Origin: Adiantum capillus-veneris
Taxonomy: Eukaryota; Streptophyta; Polypodiopsida; Polypodiales; Pteridaceae
Reading direction: 5' to 3'
DNA length: 64,000 nucleotides
Assembly (NCBI GenBank): GCA_014529385.2
Contig: CM043958.1
Coordinates: 155,285,293 to 155,349,292 of the forward strand
Part shown: positions 46,930-57,973 of the stretch, one piece after another
Position numbering within the stretch: position 1 is the stretch's first letter
Layout: each line of letters begins with the position of its first letter
Made by a program: the position numbers and the translations under genes
Notes under the pieces: model-generated
What the model was told of the DNA's origin: nothing
The model's database searches: none
The model's input: the letters and a program-made list of their open reading frames with translations, nothing else

Positions 46930-48237
46930 GCTCTAGTTGTGCTAATTAACATATTGGGTATGCTAACTAGCTTACTCAAACCCTAAGACAACATAGATTA
47001 TAAGGTTTGCAAACTAGCATATTGTATGCTAACTAGAATACCAGCTATGTTAATTAGAATACAGGGTATGCTAACTAGCATACTTTTTATGTTGGCATAA
47101 TAGCACACTGTATGCTAACTACCATACCAGGTTGCTAATTAGCATATACTGGGTATGCTACATAGCAAGTATGCTAAATAGCTTGTCACAACTATCTTCA
47201 CAGTTCTGTTCAAGAAACCAACCTTACTCAAGTGTATGCTCTAGTTGTGATAATTAGCATATTGGGTATGCTAACTAGCTTACTCAAACCCTAAGCCAGC
47301 ACAAATAATGTTTGCAAACTAGCATAATGTATGCTAACTAGCATACCAGTTATGCTAATTAGAATACTGGGTATGCTAACTATCGTACTTTTTATGTTGG
47401 CATAATAGCATACTGTATGCTAACTACATACCAGGCATGCTAATTATCATACAATTAGCATATTGGGTATGCTAAATAGCATGCCTGCGGTGCTAGTTAG
47501 CTTCTTCAGACCCTAAGCAAGCACATAATATAAATTTTGCAAACTAGAATACTCTATGGTAACTAGCATACCATGTATGCTAACAAGAATACTGGGTATG
47601 CTAGTTCAGTATTCTTATTAGCACAAAATATAAGGTTTTCAAACTAACATATTGTATGCTAACTAGCATACCATGAATGCTAATAAGAATACTGGGTATG
47701 CTAAATAGTAGGTATGTTAAATAACATACCTACTGTGCTAATTAGGTTCCTTAGACCCTAAGCAAGCACATACTATAAGGTTTGCAAACTAGCATAGTGT
47801 ATGCTAACTAGCATACCATTTATGCTAATAAGAATAGTGGGTATGATAACTAGCATAATCAGTATTCTTATTAGCACAAAATATAAGGTTTTCAAACTAG
47901 CATACTATATGCTAACTAGTATCCTAGGTATGCTAATAAGAATACCGAGTATGCTGACTAGCATACTTTTTATGGTAACTAGCTTACTCAAGTGTATGAT
48001 ATAGTTGTGTGAATAAGCATATTATGTACGCTAACTAGAATACCAAGTATGCTGAAAAGAATACTGGGTATGCTTACCAACATACCTTTTATGCTAGCTC
48101 GCTTACTCAAGTTGTATGCTAACTAGCTTACTCAGACCCTTAGCCATCACAGAGTATGCTAGTTAGCACTACTAAATAGCATGCCTAGTGTGCTAGTTAG
48201 CATACTGGGTATTCTAAATAGCATACATTCAACATAC
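46930..48237. repeat. Palindromic satellite-like block 2 (TAGCATAC)
   Basis: Dozens of 8-bp arms GTATGCTA and TAGCATAC, frequently paired as GTATGCTA-AC-TAGCATAC, with looser higher-order repeats of about 200-250 bp (each carrying CTTACTCAAACCCTAAGC and a TGTATGCT phrase). Noncoding. The copia element inserted at its right end; the last remnants of the block are beyond it at 53786-53815. Confidence 0.85.
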
Positions 48238-48433
48238 TGAAGGTACCATGGGAAGCGTGTGCGAGTGCAAGTGCGAGAGCATAGAGAGAGGCCTGCTTTG
48301 GGTGGAGTGCACAACAACGTTATCATGTTGCAGCTCCTTATTCTGTTGTATTAAAGAATAAGTGTATAATGGTTAAGTTAGTAGATGGGTTAGTAGTAAG
48401 TGGGATGTCCGGTCAGTTGATCTGAATCCCAAA
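48238..48433 (-). repeat. 3' LTR of copia element
   Basis: TGAAGGTACCATGGGAAGCG...CTGAATCCCA on the plus strand, matching 53587-53785 at roughly 90 percent. Just inside it, the minus strand has AAGTGGGAG, the polypurine tract. Confidence 0.85.
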
Positions 48434-48503
48434 AAACTCCCACTTGAAGGCCAACGCAGCCCAAGTGACCTGGTAAGTACAATCGTGAAGCAATCTAGTG
48501 GCT

Positions 48504-49349
48504 TCAACCTATACCCATCATGTCACTACAATGTGTAAACCGCTCCAAAGCTAAGCCTTTCGTCAAATCATCTGCTGGGTTATCGTCAATGTGTACCTTG
48601 ACCAAATCAATGAGATTTTTGGCCAAGAAATCTCTCACGAGATGATACCCGACTTCAATGTGTTTCGATTTGGAGTGAAACACAGGATTCCTTGGCAATG
48701 CAAGAGCACTCTGACTATCAAAATATATCAATGGAGTCTCATCAATGCCAAGATTTTTGAACAAGCGAGATAACCATACAGCCTCTTTACTTGCATCCAA
48801 CAATGCATCGTACTCTGCTTCCGTAGTGGAAGACGATGTACAATCTTGAAGACATGACCTCCAAGATACGGCTGCTCCATCAAATATAAAAACATAGCCA
48901 GATGTTGATCTCCTATTGTCGACACAACCCGCATAGTCTACATCCGGATAACCCATGATGGATGCATCACTGTTCCCAAAGCGTAAACACCTACCGACCG
49001 TACCTTTGAGGTACGTAAGAATGTGCTTCACTGCATCCCAATGCTTGCTGCCAGGATTTGCCAAAAATCGGCTCACCACTCCCACTGCAAAAGCAATGTC
49101 TGGTCTTGTGGCCACCATAGCATACATGAGACTGCCCACTGCCAAAGAATATGGTACCTTAGCCATTTTAGCTCGCTCAGCATCAGATTTAGGTGCATCT
49201 TCCTTGCTGAGTTTCAAGAATGCCTGCATTGGGGTACTCAATGCTTTCCCCCCACTGCAAAAATTTCTCAATGTATGTTTCCTGAGATAACTCAAGAATA
49301 CGACGTTTGCGATCTTTTTTGATTTGCATGCCAAGAAAGTGTGTAGCAT
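48504..49349 (-). pseudogene. Copia RT C-terminus and RNase H
   Basis: 281 open codons: KVPYSLAVGSLMYAMVATRPDIAFAVG, HWDAVKHILTYLKGT (RT thumb/connection) and RNase H blocks YPDVDYAGCVDNRRSTSGYVF, SSSTTEAEYDALLDASKEAVWL, KHIEVGYHLVRDFLAK, ending near DDLTKGLALERF. All are hallmark copia RNase H motifs with the catalytic D (DxDYAG) and E (EAEY) present. The end lies about 70 nt from the 3' LTR, as expected. Confidence 0.85.
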
Positions 49350-50414
49350 CCCCCAAATCTTTCATTGCAAAATTATTGCTAAGTGTTTTCTTTCCGCAAT
49401 GGGTTTCCCAGCTATAAGCATGTCATCAACATACAAAACTAGAATGATCATCGAGCCATCATCTAGTTTTTTGGTGTACAAGCAGTGATACTCTTCGCTC
49501 CTTTTATATCCTTGAGACCTCATACATGCATCAAATTTATGATACCACTACCTTGAACCCTGCTTTAAGCCATAAAGTGCCTTTTTAAGCTTGCATACTA
49601 GCTCCTCATGAGATGCGTTCTCCTGAACAAACCCTTCAGGCTACTGCATGTAAACATCCTCATTGAGATCCTCATGAAGAAATGTTGTCTTCACATCCAT
49701 TTGAGTAAGTTCCATGTCCTCAATCGCTACAAGATCAAGTACGGTTCTAAGCGTTGTCATCTTGACCACCGGGTGAGAAGGTTTCATCAAAATTGACTCC
49801 CTTTTGCTGTTTGAACCCTGTGGCTACAAGTCTAGCCTTGTACTTTGGATTTGGATCACCTGAGGTAAATTTCTTCTTGTTACCCATTTGCAAGGTAAAG
49901 ATTTCACATCAGTTGGAAGTTCTACCAAGTCCCAAGTGTCATTAGCCAGAATCGAGTTATACTCAAATTCCATAGCCTGCTCCCACTTCACCACATCATT
50001 CGTCATCATGGCTTCTTGGTAGCAGCTTGGCTCACTGCAATCGGTCAACATAATGTAATCAAGACCTGGCTTGAAACGTGTAGGTGAACGAGAGATTCTA
50101 GTAGACCGTCTCACGCCTTGACCATTGCTATCCGCTCCCTCTGGAGCATTGCTAGTGGAAGGTACATCATTAGCCCACTGAGTTGATTTCACTGTCTCTG
50201 AGGCAACATCCTCAAAAGTGACTCTCCGAATCTCTATTTCCTTGATAGGTTGCTTATGCATCTTCAACTCATTGAAGATCACATCTGAACTACGGATGAC
50301 TTGACGAGATTGCAGGTGCCAGAGACAATATCCCATCTCTCCATCTACACCATATCCAATGAAAATACATTTGTGTGACTTTCGCTCTAGCTTCTGTTGA
50401 AGTTGTTTAGGCAC
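49350..50414 (-). pseudogene. Copia reverse transcriptase
   Basis: The first part (50414-49824) has EPSCYQEAMMTNDVVKWEQAM and ELPTDVKSLPCKWV, then a frameshift before KARLVATGFKQ. The rest reads ELTQMDVKTTFLHEDL (motif A), VYMQ-stop-PEGF, YGLKQGSR-stop-WY and LYVDDMLIAG (catalytic VDD, near 49420). The two stops are TAG at positions where copia RTs have Gln (QPEGF and RQWY). So the catalytic core is nearly intact but not translatable. Confidence 0.8.
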
Positions 50415-50925
50415 GTGAGCATAAGCTTAACAACCAAAAACACATAGATTGGGGCTTATGTTTAGACCATAACTCATCTGGAATGTCATTTTTCAATGGC
50501 GTACTAGGCGAACAATTTATAATGTGCACTGCGGTCAAGACGGCTTCTGTCCAAAAGCCTTGTGTGAGATTTGCTCTAGAAAGCATGGCTATGACTCTTT
50601 CCTGAATCATACGATTCATGCGCTCAACAACTCCATTATGAGCTAGTTTGTATGGTGCAGTAAACTGCCTTTTAATCCCCCTTCTAGCACAGAAATTGTC
50701 AAACTCCTTGGAGACATACTCTCTACCGTTGTTAGTCCACAATCTCTTGAGTTTCTTGCCAGATTGATTCTCAACGAGTGCCAAAAAATTTTGGAACATA
50801 GGAAGAACTTGATTCTTATGTTTCAAAGGATACGTCCATACCTTTTGAGTAGAGTCATCTATGAATGTCACAAGATAGCTGCCCCCCCCCCCCCCCCAAG
50901 AATTTTGAGTGACATAAGACCACAA
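50407..50925 (-). pseudogene. Copia integrase core
   Basis: YLVTFIDDSTQKVWTYPL (first catalytic Asp), LWTNNGREYVSKEF (normally TDNG; the second Asp is Asn here, a G to A change) and NGVVERMNRMIQERVIAML (catalytic Glu). Loss of the second Asp should abolish activity. Upstream the frame is disturbed by a run of 16 C (50882-50897) that replaces coding sequence. Confidence 0.75.
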
Positions 50926-51572
50926 ACATCACTATGTACTAAATCTAGAGGTTCAGCTTGCTTTTGACCCAATGGTAAGTGCATGGACCTAGTCTGTTTG
51001 CCATAGATACAGTGCTCACAAACAGGAAAGTCAACATAAGACAAGACAGGTAAGTAGACAAAACAAGTCAGAGTTCTCATTCCTTTTTGGCTAATATGAC
51101 CCAGCCGGCAATGCCACAACTCAGTAGACGGCAGCTTGGCTATAGATATGTAATCATGATCAACATTTGACACATGCATGGAATACAAGGTACCATGATT
51201 CTGACCTCTGAGTACAACAAGATTACCTTTGTGTACTATCCACAAACCATTGCCAAATGTGGTGTTATAGCCCAAATCATCAAGCTGACCAACAGACATC
51301 AAGCTTTTAGTGAACTTGGGCACATGTCTGACATTACATAAAGTAAGGTGCGTGCCATTCCTTAGATGAAATTTAACATTTCCGAAACCCTCAATGTCTA
51401 GTTCATAAGCATCACCAAGTCTCACTTTGCCACAAGAGTGAGAATAAGTAGAGAACCACTCTCTATGTGGTGTCACATGGAAACTCGCACCAGAATCTAC
51501 TATCCGATTCTGTGCATACTGCGCATCTTCTATAACAAGAGCCTCGACAGGTAGATCTGTTGTGAAGACCAA
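50868..51572 (-). pseudogene. Copia protease and integrase zinc region
   Basis: RIVDSGASFHVTPHREWF is the copia protease active site (DSGA). It is followed by GNVKFHLRNG, RHVPKFTKSLMSVGQL (protease C-terminus), then LWHCRLGHISQKGMRTL and CEHCIYGKQTRS, the HHCC zinc-binding part of integrase. The frame is open for 234 codons and ends in the poly-C tract. It overlaps the gag frame by about 40 nt in a different frame, implying a frameshift lesion. Confidence 0.8.
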
Positions 51573-52471
51573 TACATGGTAAGTGGCATAACAACCGCTG
51601 GAAGAGTCTCTACAATAGGAAAATTTGAAGACTCTAGCACATTGATCTCCTCTAACTTTGCTTTGCCCTTGTTTAAATCATAAGACTTAGAAGTTTCACT
51701 GGATTGTTTATCCTTCTTGCTTTGCTGCCATTTTCTGCAATCCTTCTTCACATATCCTTTTTTATGGCAGTAATAGCACTCGACATTACACATAGAACCC
51801 CAAGACTTACTGCGTGAGCCCCCACGTTCCTTGCTTTTAGCACGACTTTGAGTGAGACCCCTCTGTCTATCACTAGCAACATACACATCACCATCCTTCT
51901 TGCCTTCAAGAGATTTCCTGCAAATCTCCTCGGCAAAAAGACTCCAAAGAACGTCATTGTACGCTAGGCTGGTACCAAGTTCTGAGTTGCTAATCGCAGT
52001 ACAGAATGTATCCCAAGACAAGGGTAAACTGCATAGCAAGAAGATACATTTGGTATCCTCATCGAAGACCAAACCCTGAGTGGTCAACTGAGTGAAAGCG
52101 ATATTGAACTCATTGATGTGAGTAGAAATAGTGCCCTCTTCCTTCATACAAAGGTCAAACAGCTTCTTCATCAAGAAAACCTTATTAGTGGCACTTTTGT
52201 TCTCATAACTAGAACACAACTTATCCCATACATCTCTAGCAGTCCTTTCTCCAACTATCGTAAAGTACACAGATTCGGCCAAATGCAAATGGAAGGGTAG
52301 ATTCGGCCTTAGCATCAAGTCTCTCCCACTCAACATCTGTATACTCACCCTCTGGGCGCTCCATGATAGGATCCAGCTGGCCTTTTTGTATAAGAACATC
52401 TTGAAAATGCTCTTTCTAGATAGCAAAATTTGTCCCATCAAATTTCCGGATATTGTAAATATCCTTTTCAC
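51530..52471 (-). pseudogene. Copia gag with zinc knuckle
   Basis: 313 codons. A capsid-like UBN2-type region shows VYFTIVGERTARDVWDKLC, KVFLMKKLFDLCMKEEGTIS and FNIAFTQLTTQG. Then a basic region and a CCHC knuckle CYYCHKKGYVKKDC (C-x2-C-x4-H-x4-C), followed by a Lys/Ser tail. It packages the element RNA. The first codons (KRIFTISGNLMGQILLS) look frameshifted relative to the usual NFxxWKxQM start; a matching start lies near 52484. Confidence 0.8.
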
Positions 52472-52934
52472 TACTAGATGACATGGCTACAAACTAAAGA
52501 TAATATGGCGATAAACACTGGTAATTCTAGGAAAAAGTCGGTAGAGTTTCCCCAGAAAAACTGATAGAATCTCAATCCAAAACTGTCATAAGAGATCAGT
52601 AACGCATCAAAAGTAATGCTCTCAGAGCATAAGATAGGCGCATCAACCACTAACTGTGCATAAAAAGTAAAAAAAAAAGATGACCCAAGACTACCAACAC
52701 GGCATCAAATGCACCTTTCCCTCTCTATACATGTCCTATGGCGAGGCCACGAAAAAGGGGTACTCCAACAACCTATAACACCGAAAGGATCTCAACATTC
52801 GAGAATCCCCCAGCTCAAGAAAAACTCACACTATTGACCCTCACAAAAGGTTATGAAGACAAGAAAACCAGCCCAGTCTCAGAAACGGTCGGGACTGCCA
52901 GAAACAAGCCAAATCGGCTCCACAAAAGGTACAT

Positions 52935-53393
52935 ATGGCAGTTTCCGCAACTCAACGTACATCCACTGTCAACAATACTGTAAGGTACAGTATACGTGCT
53001 CAAACAAGCACCAAACAAAATGTGAAAGCAATAAACAAATCCCTGCGGGGAGTAAAATCGCTCTCAAAAGAGCTCAAGCACTATAAAAAATTCCAAAACA
53101 ATGCATATGCGGATCAAGTACTCGCACTGAAATCTATGCTGATGCAAAACACTGCAACCTGTAAGAAACCTGGATGTCCTATATGTATGCAAGAACCTGT
53201 GAGGAGATGGATGCCTGAAAAACCCGAGTCAATGTCGATGCCAAAAAGTGCTCCTAATCAGTCCATAAACACCATCTCAATAACACATAATAGCCATAAA
53301 ACGACTATATACAATCCAAAAATAGTATCTGAACAACTTGCACCAGAGTCCTGTTCCTGTAACAAAAGTGGAGTTGAAAAATACAACTCTTGA
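52935..53393 (+). CDS. Unexplained 152-aa ORF antisense to copia leader
   Basis: MAVSATQRTSTVNN... reads on the plus strand, opposite to the copia genes, within its 1.1-kb leader. It is Lys/Ser/Gln-rich (NKSLRGVKSLSKELKHYKKF) with a Cys cluster CKKPGCPICMQEPVRRW and a C-terminal CSCNK, which could bind a metal. Two other frames overlap at 52738-53086, so part of the openness may come from low stop density. It ends 194 nt before the 5' LTR. I do not recognise a family; it may be a captured sequence or chance. Confidence 0.3.
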   Translation: MAVSATQRTSTVNNTVRYSIRAQTSTKQNVKAINKSLRGVKSLSKELKHYKKFQNNAYADQVLALKSMLMQNTATCKKPGCPICMQEPVRRWMPEKPESMSMPKSAPNQSINTISITHNSHKTTIYNPKIVSEQLAPESCSCNKSGVEKYNS

Positions 53394-53566
53394 AGCGTAG
53401 CTGAGATGAAGCTTTCGACTGCACGAACAGCTTCGAAAGGGGGATAAAATCGTAGGACACCTGCTAGAAACGCTCTCGGAATGCTGAATTTGCCGATGCC
53501 AAAATCAAAAACCTATTTTCACTTTTGAAAGTGCATGCGCACGCGGACGCAAAAATGGCAAGCACA

Positions 53567-53586
53567 AACCCTGCTCTAATACTAGT
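53567..53586 (-). promoter_or_regulatory. Primer-binding site (initiator tRNA-Met type)
   Basis: On the minus strand just inside the 5' LTR: TAGTATTAGAGCAGGGTTTG, a slightly mutated TGGTATCAGAGC, the standard copia primer site complementary to initiator tRNA-Met. Confidence 0.85.
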
Positions 53587-53785
53587 TGAAGGTCCTGCAA
53601 GAAGCGTGTACGAGTGCAAGTGCGAGATCAGAGAGAGAGAGAGAGACCTGCTTTGGGTGGAGCACACAACAACGTTATCCTGTTGTAGCTCCTTATTCTG
53701 TTGTATTAAAGAATAAGTGTATAATGTTTTAGTAGATGGGTCAGTAGTAAGTGGGATGTCCGGCCAGTTGGCCTGAATCCCAACA
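53587..53785 (-). repeat. 5' LTR of copia element
   Basis: TGAAGGTCCTGCAAGAAGCG...CCTGAATCCCAACA on the plus strand; TG...CA ends. Adjacent to the CATAC duplication at 53786. Confidence 0.85.
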
Positions 53786-53815
53786 CATACATGGTATGCT
53801 AGTTAGTATTATGAA

Positions 53816-54540
53816 AATTATGAACCCTCTAGGGCCCCTTTGGGATTAAAGTTAATTAGAGGCCAGCCAATGAGAAGAGGGTGGTGGACACACTCTATGC
53901 CCTCAAAAAAGTAGGGAGACAAAGTAGTCTTACACTTCTTAATGGCCTCTTACTTAGTGAGAAGGGGGGGCACCTGGAATCTCCAACTTCCCTCCTTTTT
54001 GATCCGATTTTAATTTTTTTTCAAAATTTTCAAAACTCAAATCTTTTCTTCTTAAAACCCCCTTTAACCTATTTTATGGTCAACAAAACATTTTTTGACC
54101 TCCAAAAGTCAAAACGTGCACCCAAAAACCCTAAAATTTTATTTCTTTTCAAAAACTTTTGAAACATCATTTTTTACTATCCAAAGCCCCCCCCCCCCCT
54201 TGCCCCCCCAAAAATGAATTTTTAGTCAAAAAGTGATTTTCTCTCTCTAGAATCCCTTTTCTAACCCCTCCTTGGTTGCAACCATCACATTCACTCCTAC
54301 TCCAACACACTCTCTCTACACCATCTCCATTGCTGTAGCAAGGAAGCTCCTCTCTCCTCCCCCTCCCACCTCCCATTGCCACACCAAGCAAGGGTTATCC
54401 ACCTTCTCCTATCTCTGCCACAACACTCCTCCCTCCCTCTATCACTACCATCTCCCATTGGCACACCAAGAAAAGCCATTCACTTTATCCCACCTACATT
54501 ATAGCAACAAGCAAGGTCCTCCTCCTCCTCCTAATTTTCT
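53816..54540. other. Low-complexity noncoding stretch
   Basis: T/C-rich sequence with poly-C runs near 54187-54213 and CT-rich tracts; no recognised gene. On the plus strand it leads into the ORF at 54551 and may be its 5' UTR. Confidence 0.5.
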
Positions 54541-54550
54541 TTGTTCACCC

Positions 54551-54823
54551 ATGGCCAGCTCTACTCCACAAAGACGGCCAAAGGATGAGTTCACAACACT
54601 TGCATGCCACAACACAAGAGGTATAGATGATGAGTGGGTGCCACAAGAGTTCACCAAAGGTGCTTGTGTATACATACAACCATCTGCTATTGGTCCTCAC
54701 CGTGTGCAAAATCGTGCAAGCTTGGATAATCATTGGAAAGGAAAGCTCCTTGGCTTCAAGAATCACATAGACAAGGGGGCCATAGCCATTGTGCAACATG
54801 TTTTCTCAATGTCAAGCATGTAA
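54551..54823 (+). CDS. Unknown ORF, possibly 5' part of a broken element gene
   Basis: From ATG at 54551: MASSTPQRRPKDEFTTLACHN..., then EWVPQEFTKGACVYIQPSAIGPHRV and ASLDNHWKGKLLGFKNHIDKGAI, stop TAA; about 90 aa. A 60-bp CT-rich leader precedes it. No recognisable domain. The following sequence to 55760 may be later parts of the same gene in other frames. I cannot assign a function. Confidence 0.3.
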   Translation: MASSTPQRRPKDEFTTLACHNTRGIDDEWVPQEFTKGACVYIQPSAIGPHRVQNRASLDNHWKGKLLGFKNHIDKGAIAIVQHVFSMSSM

Positions 54824-54964
54824 TTGCAACAACCAGCTCCATTTCCAACACATTGTAAGTACATGTTTTGAGAATACAAAGCTAGGTGTGACATCACAGT
54901 GGAATGTTTTTAAGGATTCATACTTAAAATTTGTCATGCATTTATAGTCATACTTCCATCCACA

Positions 54965-55760
54965 TTGGTGGAGGAGCAGCCACTACATAGCCTCTCTGGC
55001 ACATTCAATGCTATACATGTAGATATTGGAGCAACAATTTTTGCACATCTTTGCCCAACCAAACTGGTTCAAAGAAGGATTTTCTTCTATTCTCACTCCT
55101 ATATTGTGCCTACTACAAAAGGGTTTGGAAAGCTTGAACACATTAAAGTATCTTCCTTATTAAGTATGGACTGGCCACAACCAGATTTGTGGTTGGTAGC
55201 ATCTTTCAAGAAAAAGATGATAATAGATGTCCAAAACTCCTTGAAATATTCTAAAGCTTCTAGGTCTGTGGGCTTGAGTTGGTGTTTGCCTATTCATTGT
55301 TTCGTGCATATGTTTAGAGTTTGGATTTGTGGAGACTACCACAATGCTTCTATATAAAGATGTGCATTATGAGAATTTAGGGAGGCTTTTAGAAGAGGAA
55401 TGGGGTTTTGTGGAGGGCATGCACAATGGGGATACGTACCATTGCAAGGTTGGAGCTTCAAGTACTGGGATGCTCTATTTAAAATCCGCTCCTTGTACAT
55501 ATGATTTCACTATGATCATTGGATGTGCAATCTTGGAGTGTGGACTCCCTCACAGACTGTAGATGGTACTATTGCAATCTTTGACATTGCAGTGAGGATT
55601 CACAATGATGCTTTGGAGGCTGTCCAAGTGAACAAGCATTGGACTCTCAGTAATATGCGAGAACATTTGGCTATTATGGGTTTTGAGGACCTTCAACAAG
55701 CACAATTTTGTTTACAAGGTCACAAGATGAGAATCCTTCCACCACATTTCACTCCATCAT
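54965..55760 (+). pseudogene. Unknown broken gene fragments
   Basis: Overlapping pieces: MVEEQPLHSLSGTFNAIHVD...IFAHLCPTKLVQRRIFFYSHS (54965-55357), MLLYKDVHYENLGRLLEEEWGF (55344-55560) and TPSQTVDGTIAIFDIAVRIHNDALEAVQVNKHW (55523-55762), in three frames with short gaps. The order and spacing suggest one ~260-residue region broken by two frameshifts. Aromatic-rich, no catalytic motif recognised. Together with 54551-54823 it may be a transposon-borne gene. Confidence 0.3.
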
Positions 55761-56169
55761 AGTTTGACTATCACTGGCTACTTATTGTAATGAATGTTTG
55801 TAGATTGGAAAGAGAATGGAAGACAAATTGAAGGTCCAAGAGGATTGAGGCATGGATGGAACTATACTATCGCTCTTATAGCTTTGTAAATCTTGCAATT
55901 TTGGAAACAATCCCCTATGCAATCAATATGATTTGCTTCGGCAACTTTAAGACTTTGAATATAATTTTTCACTCTACAATGGCCATCTTACAACTTGTTT
56001 TAGAACCATCTTTAGTTATTATTGAAATCTAACCGTCACATTGAGATGAAAGTTCATTTTTGGAAAAAGTGTCTTTTTTAAAAAATAGGGAAAAGTGCCT
56101 TCTTTAAAAAAGGGACCATTATAAAAAGGGGGCTGCATAACTCATTCAAACCTTTCACTTTCGCAACCC

Positions 56170-56690
56170 TTGAGCTCCTCCACTCTTTGTCTACACCCTA
56201 GGCTAGATATGGATGCCTTCACAGCCTCTGCATCTGCACCCACATCACCCCTTTGTCACACTTCTCCCTCTTCCTCAAGGGCACCAACTACAAGGGGAAG
56301 TTGGACCTCTACACCTTCTTTACTCATCTCCCCAACCTTGATGCCACAAATACCCTCCACATGGATGCATTTGCCAAGATTTTAGCGTTCATGGAGGAGC
56401 ACATCATAAAATATTCCGTATCTATCTCTCCACATGCAGGGATCTGGGTGCCTTGCAATCTCTTGCACTACATACACAAAGATGATCACCCATTCTCCAA
56501 GTGGTTGAGATAGTTCCAAGAAATTGCCATAGACGCAGACCACTTCTTGGACGAGTAAGCCCCAGGGGTGCCAGCTCTCAAGAAGCGCAAGTTGGGGGTG
56601 GAGTACCTTTCTTGGCTGGAAGCATTCATCTTATTTGTGAGCGAGGAACCTAATTTGGAGGAGCTCTGCCTACCAAACCCTTAGGTTGGG
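56170..56690 (+). pseudogene. Unknown broken gene 5' of the second gypsy LTR
   Basis: MDAFTASASAPTSPL... continues after a frame change as CHTSPS / LFLKGTNYKGKLDLYTFFTHLPNLDA, MDAFAKILAFMEEHIIKYSVSI, then VPALKKRKLGVEYLSWLEAFI. A ~30-nt-spaced stop series ends it. It starts after a possible TATA-like AT region. It is interrupted by the gypsy LTR at 56916. Family not recognised. Confidence 0.3.
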
Positions 56691-56915
56691 TCCTTTATCA
56701 AGGACACCAAGGAATAGGAGGGTGTCCCCATGAACCTTGCAGTGGAAAGCCAGGCACTTCGGCTTGAGTACCCTAGGGCTAGAGGAGGTGGTTGATAAAT
56801 GCATTGTTGTGGCTTGCACTGGTGACACTCTAGTGGATGCACCATTGATGGATGAGGCTATCCTAGAGGTAGAAATCATCCGCTTCTCCTCATTGGTAGT
56901 GGATGGGAAGGAGTA

Positions 56916-57833
56916 TGTGGGACGGGTGTCTAACCTCACTCCTATCTTATTGTAGAAATAGCGAGAACCACAAATATAATTGTCAATCCATGAGACAAAG
57001 CTAACTCGACTAGTGCATAGAGGCTACAAGAGGTTGTCAATCTCTTGGAAAACAAAAAACAACTTGCATCTAACTCAAGCTACACTCAAATGACAAAAAT
57101 CACCAAAAGCTAATCGCTAATTGGCAAACAAATCACAACCGTTACAGCATCAAAGAACATCCAAACATGACAAAACTTCTAGCACATGTTTATAAGACCT
57201 AAGCACACATGCTTATGGTCTCAGATCTCACTTTAGGTCAAGTGCAAAAATCGTGATTATTAATAGCAATGAGTTTTTGACTTAGTCGTTTCAACCTAGA
57301 ATGCATCTATATGCTTAGCAATGATGCTCCAATACCTCGTCTATACTTATTTTATGATTTTGAAGCTTAAATTCCTACTTATGATGAAATTAGGGCACGG
57401 GTCGGCGACGCCAAAAGCTACGGATTACCATGAAAGGCTTAAGTCAATGCGTAGAGCTCTTACCTATGGTTGCAACGCTACAGACGTCATTGCAATGTGA
57501 CACCCGAAAAGGGAGTAGGAAACGCGAGAAGGAGAGAAGTGAGCGCCGTTAGCTAGGGCTGTGTTTCTATTATCCAAAACTTGTAAAATACTTACAAAAA
57601 TTGGCTTTTATACCTTATTGAAGGTTTTTGTGGTCAAAACTAATAATTTGGGAGCTCTAACTAAAGATAGGTTGATACAATTTGGAAGCTTGTAGCCCCG
57701 GCTCATCAATTACACTATTTATCTGGAAAGTAGGAGTTACAACATTCCCAATTCATCAAAATAATAAATATTATTACAATAAAAGCTCCAAAAATTGTTA
57801 TCCGAGTTAGCTTGCTACTACTTGCTACTAACA
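56916..57833 (-). repeat. 3' LTR of the second gypsy copy
   Basis: TGTGGGACGGGTGTCT...CTACTAACA on the plus strand, 918 bp. It contains the AATCGTGATT dyad at 57246-57263. Confidence 0.85.
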
Positions 57834-57973
57834 TTTCCCCCCTCCTCGACCGTGTCATCCCTTGACACAGCTTCATGGACTGAAGTAATCTTTGGGTTGA
57901 CGGGGCTGGCGAGGTGGTCTTTAAGCGCATGTAGTGCTTTCTCATATTTGATTCTTTGTTCTTTGTCTAGGAC

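Larger units (their letters stand above)
48238..53785 (-). mobile_element. Ty1/copia retrotransposon with CATAC target duplication
   Basis: 5.5 kb, flanked by CATAC at 48233-48237 and 53786-53790. LTRs of about 195 bp (48238-48433 and 53587-53785). Minus-strand order: 5' LTR, initiator-tRNA-Met primer site, ~1.1-kb leader, gag, protease, integrase, RT, RNase H, polypurine tract, 3' LTR. That is copia order (integrase before RT). Coding is broken by several frameshifts and TAG codons. The insertion landed in the TAGCATAC satellite. Confidence 0.9.

Noticed and set aside
46930-48235. CRISPR array
   Set aside because: The TAGCATAC repeats are short, irregularly spaced, palindromic and variable, in a eukaryotic transposon context; there are no uniform spacers or cas genes.
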